Below are positions 23,956 to 31,596 of a stretch of 49,934 nucleotides of DNA, piece after piece. Each line of letters starts with the position of its first letter. Position 1 is the first letter of the stretch. Where the stretch lies: NCBI GenBank assembly GCA_018712785.1, contig DVGK01000042.1, positions 1 to 49,934 on the forward strand, written 5' to 3'. A model generated the notes under the pieces. The model was not told the origin of the DNA and did not search any database. It saw only the letters and a program-made list of their open reading frames with translations. The stretch comes from Candidatus Choladousia intestinavium (GTDB lineage: Bacteria > Bacillota > Clostridia > Lachnospirales > Lachnospiraceae). The position numbers and the translations under genes were made by a program.

Positions 23956-24594
23956 TTGAACGGAGAGATTTTGGATGAGGTGGTTTTGGTGGTGGCGGAT
24001 CTGTCAGGCAGTATGGCAGGACAGCCCGTTTCCAGAATGAATGTGCAGATTTCAGAACTGCTTTCAGAACTGAAAACGACCCAGACTATGGCAGCCAACA
24101 GCATCCGATTTGGATTGCTGGGCTTTCATGAAAAAAAACAATGGCTGATTCTGCCTGCCGGAGTGGATGAGCTGGATCATCTGCCAATGCTGCAGATTGG
24201 GAAAAGAAGCGATGGTTTTTTTGCCAGATCCAACTATTCCATTATGCTGGCAGAGCTGAACCGCTGTATGAATCGGGACTTTCTGTGCGGCAATCGTTCT
24301 CTGAACACGGTTCATGTCCTTCTCTTTTCAGATGGGTTCCCTACGGATTCGTGGCAGTCGCTGAAAAATGCCTCCGCTTCTTTAAAGAAAAACACGGTAT
24401 TTTCAAATGAACGGTGCAGAAGGTATGTGATACAGGAAAGGGAATACAAAGGACAGGGAAATTATCGGGGAGATTTTTGGACAGATTTTGTAAATTCAAA
24501 AGAAAATATTATTCAGGCGGAACAGTTCTCAGAACTTCTGGGGGATATTTGCGGGGAGCTTTCAGGAATTAAAGATGATAATGTATTTGGCTGA
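23956..24594 (+). CDS. Short vWA-domain protein, TerY-like
   Basis: This 212-residue protein is almost entirely a vWA domain, with a canonical MIDAS motif D15-L-S17-G-S19 and LLFSDGFPTD further on. It lacks the GxxDMPG segment and the acidic tail of its relatives, and ends in DDNVFG. It starts at TTG 23956, with AGAAGGTGATG upstream, and ends 27 bases before the next vWA gene. In TerY-P triads such proteins bind and are controlled by the kinase and PP2C; that role is inferred here. Confidence 0.88.
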   Translation: MNGEILDEVVLVVADLSGSMAGQPVSRMNVQISELLSELKTTQTMAANSIRFGLLGFHEKKQWLILPAGVDELDHLPMLQIGKRSDGFFARSNYSIMLAELNRCMNRDFLCGNRSLNTVHVLLFSDGFPTDSWQSLKNASASLKKNTVFSNERCRRYVIQEREYKGQGNYRGDFWTDFVNSKENIIQAEQFSELLGDICGELSGIKDDNVFG

Positions 24595-24621
24595 CAAATA
24601 AACTGGAAAGGGGAAATTAAA

Positions 24622-25455
24622 ATGGCAGAGGAATTTGACTTTTTTACAGGCGGAATAGAGGACATGAGCGGAATCGGGACGCAGAAAAATCTTCATATGA
24701 TTTTTGTCGTGGATAATTCCGGAAGTATGCGGGGAGAAGGCCGTATGGATGCAGTGAACGAAGCCTTCCGGAGAATGATACCCGCACTGCAGAAAATGCA
24801 GGACAGTGTACAGGACGCATTTAAGATTTATATTTCCATTATGGCATTTAACGAAGATCCGGAGTGGGTCACAGCCCCCGCAGAGATCGCTTACTATGTA
24901 CATTCTCCCATTGCAGCCAGTCAGTATGTAACATATTACAGCCGTGCCTTTCAGGAGCTGAACAGGAAGCTGAGCCGCAGCGAGTTTCTGGGGCAGGGAG
25001 GAAAGATGGCTGCTCCTTATATTATGCTCCTTACAGATGGGGCGCCTACAGAAGGGGATAACTATGAGAGCGCTTTGGAAGAGCTGAAGCATAACGCATG
25101 GTTTAAGCTGGCCCAGCGCTATGCAGTACTTATCGGAAAAGATACCATCAATGACCCTAATGCCCGCAGGGCGGTTAAAAGTTTCGTGGACGGCAATGAA
25201 GAAGGCATTATTGACGCGGCGGATGCCGAGGCAATTGCCCAGAGCGTCAGTGCCAAGACCCTTATTATTATGGATCAGATGACGCAGCGCCGGGGCGCTG
25301 CGGGAGGAGGGGAGATTCCCAAGGGCTCAGATCCGCAGTCCGTTTTTGGGGAGTTTCCAGAAGGAGATGACACGGATGTTTTATTCCCGGACTTTGATAC
25401 AGAGAATCCGGATGGAGGCACGGATCCTTTTTTTGATCCGGATTTGCAGTTTTAA
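24622..25455 (+). CDS. vWA-domain protein, TerY-like
   Basis: This 277-residue protein has an N-terminal GGIEDMSG segment, a vWA domain (about 22-220) with MIDAS D31-N-S33-G-S35, and LLTDGAPTEGD. The acidic tail (about 235-277) ends DPFFDPDLQF, again with a DPF motif like the repeat protein at 21384. It is closely related to the next gene (YAVLIGKDTINDPNARRAV against YAVLIGKTAINDAKARAAV), so the two are tandem duplicates. AAAGGGG precedes the ATG. It is probably a cytoplasmic signalling or scaffold protein. Confidence 0.92.
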   Translation: MAEEFDFFTGGIEDMSGIGTQKNLHMIFVVDNSGSMRGEGRMDAVNEAFRRMIPALQKMQDSVQDAFKIYISIMAFNEDPEWVTAPAEIAYYVHSPIAASQYVTYYSRAFQELNRKLSRSEFLGQGGKMAAPYIMLLTDGAPTEGDNYESALEELKHNAWFKLAQRYAVLIGKDTINDPNARRAVKSFVDGNEEGIIDAADAEAIAQSVSAKTLIIMDQMTQRRGAAGGGEIPKGSDPQSVFGEFPEGDDTDVLFPDFDTENPDGGTDPFFDPDLQF

Positions 25456-25511
25456 CGAAAGGAGGGAGCTGCCGCAGATGCCTCTGCCGGGAACTGCGGC
25501 GGGAGAGAAGA

Positions 25512-26360
25512 ATGCCAAACAGCTTTGAAGAATTACTGAAGGGACAGGAATATCTTGGAACCATGGGGGATATGCCGGGGACGGCCTCACAAAAATCTAT
25601 GCTGATGATTTTCATCGCGGATAATTCCGGAAGTATGTATGGAGAGCGGATGGCCAGCCTGAATCAGGCTTTTCGGGAAATGGTTCCTGTGCTGCAGAAG
25701 ATACAGATGGATGTAAACGATGCGTTTGAATTAAGCATTGCGGTCCTTGTCTTCGGAACGAACGCCCACTGGAAGGTGGAGCCCACACCGATTCTGCAGT
25801 ATGTACACACGGACATCGACTCTAATGGGGGAGGGACAAATTACGGCAGGGCTCTGAAGGAGCTGCAGAGCAAGCTGACCAGGCAGGAATTCATGGCGCA
25901 TACCGGAAAGATAGCAGAACCCTATATTTTGCTGATGACAGACGGACAGCCCAATGATAATGGATATGAGAGTGTCATTGAGGAGCTGAACAGGAATCTG
26001 TGGTACAGCCATGCTCAGAGGTACGCGGTGCTGATCGGCAAGACTGCCATTAACGATGCAAAAGCACGTGCAGCGGTAGAGGCTTTTGTTTCAGATAAAA
26101 AAGAAGGGATTGTGACGGCGGAGGAAGCAAAGAAGATTGTGGAGGTAGTCAGCGCGAAAACCATCCACACCATTAAAAATATGACGATGCGCACACCTCA
26201 TCTTGGAGAGGAGCAGGAAGTAAGAAAGACGGCGTCTTCTGGGAACAGTGCTTTTTCAGATGCCGCGCCACAAGGGGATAGTGAGAACCCTTATGGGGAC
26301 AGCTGGGATTTCGACAATCTGGATCCATCGTCTATTTATGGAGATGATTACGTCTTTTAG
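25512..26360 (+). CDS. vWA-domain protein, TerY-like
   Basis: This 282-residue duplicate of the gene before it has the GTMGDMPG segment, a vWA domain with MIDAS D37-N-S39-G-S41, LLMTDGQPND, and an acidic tail ending SSIYGDDYVF. The two vWA bodies align end to end, while the tails differ; this suggests the tails give partner specificity. An upstream GGGAGAGAAG ribosome region is present. It is the fourth vWA protein in the cluster, an unusual number for one operon. Confidence 0.92.
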   Translation: MPNSFEELLKGQEYLGTMGDMPGTASQKSMLMIFIADNSGSMYGERMASLNQAFREMVPVLQKIQMDVNDAFELSIAVLVFGTNAHWKVEPTPILQYVHTDIDSNGGGTNYGRALKELQSKLTRQEFMAHTGKIAEPYILLMTDGQPNDNGYESVIEELNRNLWYSHAQRYAVLIGKTAINDAKARAAVEAFVSDKKEGIVTAEEAKKIVEVVSAKTIHTIKNMTMRTPHLGEEQEVRKTASSGNSAFSDAAPQGDSENPYGDSWDFDNLDPSSIYGDDYVF

Positions 26361-26419
26361 AAGATGGAGGGCAGGCTGCGGGATGCCGGACAGAATGGAA
26401 ATGCAGGGGGCAGCAGAAG

Positions 26420-27508
26420 ATGGGATTTAAAGTGTTCGGAAATTGTTTAAACGAAATAGATATCAGACCGAGAAGCGGCTGGCCGTTCGCTCCTTTATTT
26501 TCAGGGGGCTTTCTCGAAACAGCGCAGGAAAGATATTTTTGCAGATATACCTATGGGATTGCCAATAATCCGGAACGTGCCGCAGTGGTTCTGTGTACCG
26601 GCAGAGACAGCAAGGCAGGCCAGATCGGGGTGAACTGCGCGCTGGAGGAAGGACTCCGTATTCTGAAACGGTGGGCGAACTCTCCGGGAAGAGACCCTTA
26701 TCCTCTTTTAAGTGATATGGTATATAACTGGCAGCAGAGAGTAATGGAAGAGAGCAGGCAGGAGGGAATGCGCATATCCCCAGGCAGGGATCTGGGCTTT
26801 TTTGCTCCTGGCTTTCTGGCTGCTGTGGGAACGGAGCATGAGACTTTCTTCGTCCAGTGCGGAGGCGGCAGCATTTTTTATAAAAGGGACGGCAGACTGC
26901 AGCAGAAGGTGATGAATTTCAGAACAGCGGGCAGAGGAAGCCGGGGTTTCTTCAGCGGAGGGGACAAGATCTTCTGTGGCAGAGTGCCGGGAGTGCCGGA
27001 AGCGGTATTTATGGTTGCAGCAGGGGAATCTGAACCGTCAGAAAGCGATCTTGGCCGTTTCTTGAACCAGGCTGCCAGAATGAGCTCCAGGATTTCTAAA
27101 GAGGAGATCCTGCATTTGTTGGAAGAAGCAGGAACAGATAGGAAAGATGAGGCAGTCTTTGCTGCCGCCGGTTTTTATGTTGAGCCCTTATCTGACACTG
27201 CACGGAGCCCTTCAGCTTTTCGGGAAGAGCCTCTTCCGAGGCAGACGGCGGCACCCAAAAGTCATCAATTTTGGGAGAAGAAACGAAAAAAAGAACTCAG
27301 ACAGAAACAAGAAGCACTCCAGGCTCTGAAAGGTCAGCTTCTGCAGGCTGAGCAGGAAAAGGAACGGCTGGAATCTCACGGGGACATAATTCGGGAGCAG
27401 CTTAGGAGGCTTGAGGAAGACTATGAAAGCGTTCAGAGACGCCTGGAGAAAAATGAAAAATACATTGAACGGAAAGAGGAGCAGTGCAGGGCAGGAGATG
27501 AAGGATAA
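26420..27508 (+). CDS. Degenerate PP2C-like protein (pseudophosphatase) with coiled-coil tail
   Basis: This 362-residue protein can be aligned by eye with the PP2C that follows. AAVVLCTGRDSKAGQIGVNC matches IAVICDGHSDP and the helix after it; FFVQCGGGSIFYK matches LAMQIGDGIAVRL; VFMVAAGESEPSESDL matches MFVTSDGIGDTPLS; KDEAVFAAAGFY matches EDDCCLGGFF. At each step the metal-binding Asp is replaced: DGH becomes TGR, GDG becomes GGG, and SDGI becomes AAGE. Catalysis should be lost. Residues about 285-360 are a charged coiled coil, like the tail of the next protein, so the two may dimerise. The alignment is visual and the fold assignment should be treated as probable only. Confidence 0.65.
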   Translation: MGFKVFGNCLNEIDIRPRSGWPFAPLFSGGFLETAQERYFCRYTYGIANNPERAAVVLCTGRDSKAGQIGVNCALEEGLRILKRWANSPGRDPYPLLSDMVYNWQQRVMEESRQEGMRISPGRDLGFFAPGFLAAVGTEHETFFVQCGGGSIFYKRDGRLQQKVMNFRTAGRGSRGFFSGGDKIFCGRVPGVPEAVFMVAAGESEPSESDLGRFLNQAARMSSRISKEEILHLLEEAGTDRKDEAVFAAAGFYVEPLSDTARSPSAFREEPLPRQTAAPKSHQFWEKKRKKELRQKQEALQALKGQLLQAEQEKERLESHGDIIREQLRRLEEDYESVQRRLEKNEKYIERKEEQCRAGDEG

Positions 27509-27521
27509 AGGAGATGCCGGT

Positions 27522-28922
27522 ATGAATTACACAGTGTTCAGCGCACATACGATCGGAAAGTCCCATATCCGGGCAGGCATGGGATGTGAAGATTACTCGG
27601 AACACTACAGGGATCCGGAGGGAAGATATATGATAGCGGTAATCTGTGACGGGCACAGCGATCCCAAATGCTTCCGAAGCGCAAGAGGAGCCAGGATGGG
27701 ATGTGAGGCGGCCGTCCGGATTTTAAAAAATTTGTTTGAAAATTATTTGGAGGACAGCGGCCCTGAGGCTCTGCAACGGTTCCTGGACAGAAAAGGAGAA
27801 ATATCAGCCAGAGTCAGAGCGGGAATCCTTCAGGAATGGAATCAGAAGGTTTCGGAAGATCTGAAAGCGAATCCCATCACCAAGGAAGAGTACGCTTCTC
27901 TGGATACTCCTCAGTACCGTTCCGCCATGAGGTATTATCAGGAGGGAAAAGGGCTGAATAATATTTATGGGGCGACGCTGATCGCGGCGGCGGCCTGCGG
28001 GGATTTCCATCTGGCGATGCAGATCGGGGATGGGATCGCGGTGCGTCTGGAGGGCCGGGGAGTTTATACAGTGCCTCTTCCGGAGGATGACAAAGAGGAG
28101 ATGGAAGGTCCGGCCTCTCTGTGCGATACAGACCTTTTAAGCCGGGAGAAGGCTTTCAGGCTGGAAATTTTCCAGGGGCTTCCACAGGCCATGTTTGTTA
28201 CCTCGGACGGAATCGGAGATACGCCTCTTTCCATCAATCTCAGGGAGAACCTCTGCTTATTCCACAGGGAGCTGCTTGAACGAGGGGAAGAGGCAGAGCG
28301 GGAAGGGTTAACGGAACTGAATGAAAAACAGGAGAAATGGCTGGAGGATTTTATTTCTTTTTATTCCAGACAGGGCCTGGAGGACGACTGCTGTCTGGGA
28401 GGCTTTTTTGATTCCGGGAGCCCTGCGGAGGATGTGGCGCTGACCAGGGAAGAAATCGAAAAATTCCGCCGGGATTTGGAGAGGGAGCGCAAAGAGAGAC
28501 AGGATCGGTATCATAATACAAAGAATAAGCTTCAGACAGCTCTTGATGAGAATCAGGACAAAATCCAGACCTTGGATCGGCAGATTGCCTCTCTGAAAAA
28601 AAGGATTGAAGATCTTGAGAAACAGCTGAGTCTGGAAAAGACAGAGTCGGAGAATATTCGGAATGTGATAGAGCGAAGCGAGAAGGATTATATGAAAGCG
28701 GAAGCCGACTATGACAGGCAGAGAAGCTACATAGCAGGAAAAGCGGAGGAGGAAGGAAAGACACTTTCCTCTGGGGTTTCTGAAGAAAAGGAAGATGAAG
28801 AAAAGAACTGGCCCAGACTGCAGGTAAAAGGAATAGAGGAGGATAAAACCGAGAGCACGGAAAATCAGGAATGGAATCCCCTTCTTTCAAAAAGCGGGGA
28901 TGAGGGAGGCGGGCAATTATGA
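27522..28922 (+). CDS. PP2C-family Ser/Thr phosphatase with coiled-coil tail
   Basis: This is a 466-residue protein. The PP2C domain (1 to about 295) carries the metal ligands D24 in GMGCEDYSEHY, D43-G44 in VICDGHSD, plus QIGDG, TSDGIGD and DDCCLGG, so it should be an active Mg/Mn phosphatase that reverses the work of the kinase at 19930. Residues about 310-400 are a heptad-rich coiled coil (KKRIEDLEKQLSLEKTESEN), and the C-terminus is acidic. ATG 27522 is chosen because AAAGGAG lies upstream; an in-frame ATG at 27411 would overlap the previous gene by about 100 bases. Its stop overlaps the next start (ATGA). Confidence 0.92.
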   Translation: MNYTVFSAHTIGKSHIRAGMGCEDYSEHYRDPEGRYMIAVICDGHSDPKCFRSARGARMGCEAAVRILKNLFENYLEDSGPEALQRFLDRKGEISARVRAGILQEWNQKVSEDLKANPITKEEYASLDTPQYRSAMRYYQEGKGLNNIYGATLIAAAACGDFHLAMQIGDGIAVRLEGRGVYTVPLPEDDKEEMEGPASLCDTDLLSREKAFRLEIFQGLPQAMFVTSDGIGDTPLSINLRENLCLFHRELLERGEEAEREGLTELNEKQEKWLEDFISFYSRQGLEDDCCLGGFFDSGSPAEDVALTREEIEKFRRDLERERKERQDRYHNTKNKLQTALDENQDKIQTLDRQIASLKKRIEDLEKQLSLEKTESENIRNVIERSEKDYMKAEADYDRQRSYIAGKAEEEGKTLSSGVSEEKEDEEKNWPRLQVKGIEEDKTESTENQEWNPLLSKSGDEGGGQL

Positions 28923-30193
28923 GCGGGCCCAAGCTCAGTCAGGCGGAGATCGAGCGCCGGCAGAGAGCCAGGCTGGAAAACCAGCGGGAGGAATATCTGC
29001 GCGGCGCAGCCGGCCTTCAGCAGCAGAAGGACCAGATTTGCCAGTGGCTGGCTGGCGAAGCGTTCCAAAAGCTGCGCGGGGAAAGCACAGCTGCGGCAGA
29101 CGCTGTTCGCAGAGAGCTGGAAGAGGGAATGAGCCGGCTGGAGGAGATACCTGTTCCGGATATGCAGACTCTTGACTCGTATCCGGGTACGCTGGCCCAA
29201 GCGGAACAGAAGAACAGAGAGAGATTTTCCGGTCTGGAGCGGATTATCCAGAGAGAAGAGCAGCGCCTGGCCGCGGCAGGACAAAGGCAGTCCGGAAGGA
29301 AGTGGGAGGAGAGACTCAGCAGGCTTATCCAATATGCAGAGGTGGATCGGCCGACGGCCTCCGGCGTGATCGGATTTGATTTTGACGGAGAAATACAGGA
29401 GCTTCGCGGACAGCTGTTCTGGCTTGCCAGGAATTTAAAAGAGGGCTGTATCCCTGGACAGAAGCGGATGCGGGCGCTGTCCGAAAAAGGAAGCAGGGAG
29501 CTGGAGGCATACGCCAGCGATCCGAATCTGCACAGCAGAAGAGAGCAGGCAAAGCTTTTAGTGGAGAAGCTGCTGAATGAATGGCAGGAAGAGCTGCGCA
29601 GAATCCGAAGCATGGAGACGCGTTATAATGAATACTGTATCCTGGCCGGAGTGGTTCATATAAGCCCCAGGCCCGCAGAAGATTTCGCGGGAGAGAAAGA
29701 GCTGGATAAGGAGATAAAACGCCTTAAAGATATTTACCGCCGGAAGGATGAAATGGACTATATCGCTACCCAGATCAATGAGGTCATGATTGAACTGGGA
29801 TATCAGTTTGTCAGCTCTAAGGTTCTGCGGCGGAAAAACGGAAGTGAATACGACTGCTCCCTCTATCAGGCGGACGAGGAGGCGGGAGTCAGTATCTATA
29901 CGGATGAAAGCGGCGCAGTTATGATGCAGATGACGATGCTGGGGGAGGGCGCGGCTACGAAGGAAGAGGAAGAGATCAGCTATCAGAGGCAGCTGGACTT
30001 CTGCAGCGCTCATCCGGACATTGTGGAGGCATTGGCCAGGAAAGGCGTGCTGCTTAAGCAGGTAAATTATCTCCCGCCCTCTAAGAAATATACTGTGAAG
30101 AGACAGATAACGCAGGAGAGCGGTGCGAAAGTAGTTGACAGGAGACGGAGACGACGTGGGAAGCAAAAGGTGCGCAGTATGCAATCATCTTAA
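28919..30193 (+). CDS. Coiled-coil protein of unknown function
   Basis: This 424-residue protein is not recognised. Residues 1-120 and about 150-290 are highly charged helices (IERRQRARLENQREEY, then LDKEIKRLKDIYRRKDEMDY). Residues about 295-390 look globular and alpha/beta (IELGYQFVSSKVLRRKNGSE, then GVSIYTDESGAVMMQMTMLG). The C-terminus is very basic (VDRRRRRRGKQKV), which may bind nucleic acid or membrane. No enzyme motif is visible. It overlaps the PP2C gene by four bases and the FHA gene by 38 bases, so its product is made with both and probably belongs to the same complex. Confidence 0.8.
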   Translation: MSGPKLSQAEIERRQRARLENQREEYLRGAAGLQQQKDQICQWLAGEAFQKLRGESTAAADAVRRELEEGMSRLEEIPVPDMQTLDSYPGTLAQAEQKNRERFSGLERIIQREEQRLAAAGQRQSGRKWEERLSRLIQYAEVDRPTASGVIGFDFDGEIQELRGQLFWLARNLKEGCIPGQKRMRALSEKGSRELEAYASDPNLHSRREQAKLLVEKLLNEWQEELRRIRSMETRYNEYCILAGVVHISPRPAEDFAGEKELDKEIKRLKDIYRRKDEMDYIATQINEVMIELGYQFVSSKVLRRKNGSEYDCSLYQADEEAGVSIYTDESGAVMMQMTMLGEGAATKEEEEISYQRQLDFCSAHPDIVEALARKGVLLKQVNYLPPSKKYTVKRQITQESGAKVVDRRRRRRGKQKVRSMQSS

Positions 30194-30935
30194 TGAAGAA
30201 GGAAGAATTTACTGCAGGTTCTGCAGAGCTTTTCTGGGAGCGGATACGGGCCAGAAAATAGTGCGGAAAAAATCTATATGGGAAATCCGGGAAGGTCAGA
30301 TAGAAAACGAAGAGACGGAGAGAAGGCCGTTTCTTCCAAAAGCGGGCGAAAGAGAAAAGAAGATTCAGGCAGACGAAGAAAGCGGCTGGCTTTTTATCTG
30401 CCCTGTATGCGGCCGGCAGTATCCGTCTGCAGGAGGGAACCGTCCTTTGCTTTGTACTGCCTGCAGTTATTTTTTTACGGAAGAGGACAAGCCGGTCCAA
30501 AGGCAGAGGGCTGCAGAAAAAGAGAAGCTGCGGCAGCCGGACAGGACAGAGGAAAAAGAAATCTCCTTCCGCAGACAGAATACCGGACCAATGAGAAGGC
30601 GAGGAGAGGATATATCCAGCATGAGACTGATCGGACTGTCTGAAAACGCTCCTTTTGTTCTGAATGTTTCGGAAAAAGGCAGCATTTTAGGAAGCAATGG
30701 AAATTTGCGTCCCGAATTGTTCAGAAGCGGGCGCTTCCGGAAGGTCATGCCTCAGCATCTTATGATCTGGCATACCCAGGCGGGGTGGTATCTGAGGGCT
30801 CTCAAGGGAAGAACGCTATATAATGGAGAAGAAATGAATCTGGGAGTCTGCAGACGTCTGGCGGACGGAGATTTTCTGAATGCCGGGGATTGCAGCATCC
30901 GGGTGGAAATTACCAGAGGAAGAAAGAATGACTGA
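30156..30935 (+). CDS. Zinc-ribbon and FHA-domain protein
   Basis: This is a 259-residue protein. Residues 6-23 form a zinc ribbon (CAVCN and CRFC), and a second Cys pair set lies near 83-105 (CPVC and CTAC). After a charged linker, the last 100 residues fit an FHA domain (SEKGSILGSNGNLRPELF, then FRKVMPQHLMIW, GWYLRALKGRTLYNGEEM, LADGDFLNAGDCSIRV), which reads phospho-threonine. The Arg and Ser of the usual GR-x-S-x-x-H core are only loosely kept, so ligand binding is uncertain. It would link kinase output to the ATPases downstream. GTG 30156 is chosen for ACAGGAGACGG; TTG 30135 is also in frame. Confidence 0.8.
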   Translation: MGSKRCAVCNHLNEEGRIYCRFCRAFLGADTGQKIVRKKSIWEIREGQIENEETERRPFLPKAGEREKKIQADEESGWLFICPVCGRQYPSAGGNRPLLCTACSYFFTEEDKPVQRQRAAEKEKLRQPDRTEEKEISFRRQNTGPMRRRGEDISSMRLIGLSENAPFVLNVSEKGSILGSNGNLRPELFRSGRFRKVMPQHLMIWHTQAGWYLRALKGRTLYNGEEMNLGVCRRLADGDFLNAGDCSIRVEITRGRKND

Positions 30936-31596
30936 AGAAGTACTGTATCTTGACCGGGTTCTCTGGCCGGTGACAGCCCTGGGGCCGGGAAATCGTGTGG
31001 CTCTGTGGGTCTCCGGCTGCCGCCGCCGCTGTCTTGGCTGCGCGAATCCGGAGCTGTGGGAGAGAAGGCCGGGACAGAAGATTTTGGTTTCAAAGGCGGC
31101 AGATTTTCTGGATAGGATTTGGAGGGAAAAAAATCCGGAAGGGCTTACCATTACCGGAGGAGAACCCTTCGATCAGGCCGGGGGACTGGCCAAGGTGCTG
31201 GAATGCAGCAAGGCTTCATGGGGGGACGTTTTAATTTATACCGGATACAAAAGAGAGGAGCTTTTGCGGGATCCGTACAGGAAAGCGCTGCTTCTGAAGG
31301 CAGACGTCTTGATCGACGGCCCGTATATAGAAGAACGGAATAATCCTTCCGCTGTGCTTCGGGGCTCAGAAAATCAAAGGATTTTCTTCAGAGATGCTCA
31401 GACAGAGAAAAGATACAGGAAATATATGGAAGAGGGCCGTCAGATACAGAATTTTGTTTATGACTATCAGATTTTGTCTGTAGGGATCCATCAAAGAGGA
31501 GAGCGACTGTCAGCAGAAGCGGAGGCCGGAAGGCCTTCAGGACAGACAGAATCAGGAAGAAACAGGAGATGGGAAAATGAGGGTGGGCAAAAATAA
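30928..31596 (+). CDS. NrdG-like radical SAM protein
   Basis: This 222-residue protein has C31, C35 and C38 in CRRRCLGC, then ITGGEPFDQAGGL and YTGYKREELL. This is the pattern of short radical SAM activases such as NrdG. No anaerobic ribonucleotide reductase is nearby, so activation of that enzyme is not its likely job. Related short iron-sulfur proteins occur in conflict and signalling clusters, where the target is unknown. A basic, Gly/Ser-rich tail follows residue about 185. It overlaps the FHA gene by 8 bases and the AAA+ gene by 20, so synthesis is tightly coupled. Candidates for its substrate are the glycines of neighbouring proteins; this is not testable from sequence. Confidence 0.85.
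   Translation: MTEEVLYLDRVLWPVTALGPGNRVALWVSGCRRRCLGCANPELWERRPGQKILVSKAADFLDRIWREKNPEGLTITGGEPFDQAGGLAKVLECSKASWGDVLIYTGYKREELLRDPYRKALLLKADVLIDGPYIEERNNPSAVLRGSENQRIFFRDAQTEKRYRKYMEEGRQIQNFVYDYQILSVGIHQRGERLSAEAEAGRPSGQTESGRNRRWENEGGQK

Noticed and set aside
30928-31596. True anaerobic ribonucleotide reductase activase (nrdG)
   Set aside because: Motifs fit the fold, but no nrdD is nearby and the gene is embedded between FHA and AAA+ genes, so the symbol is not given.
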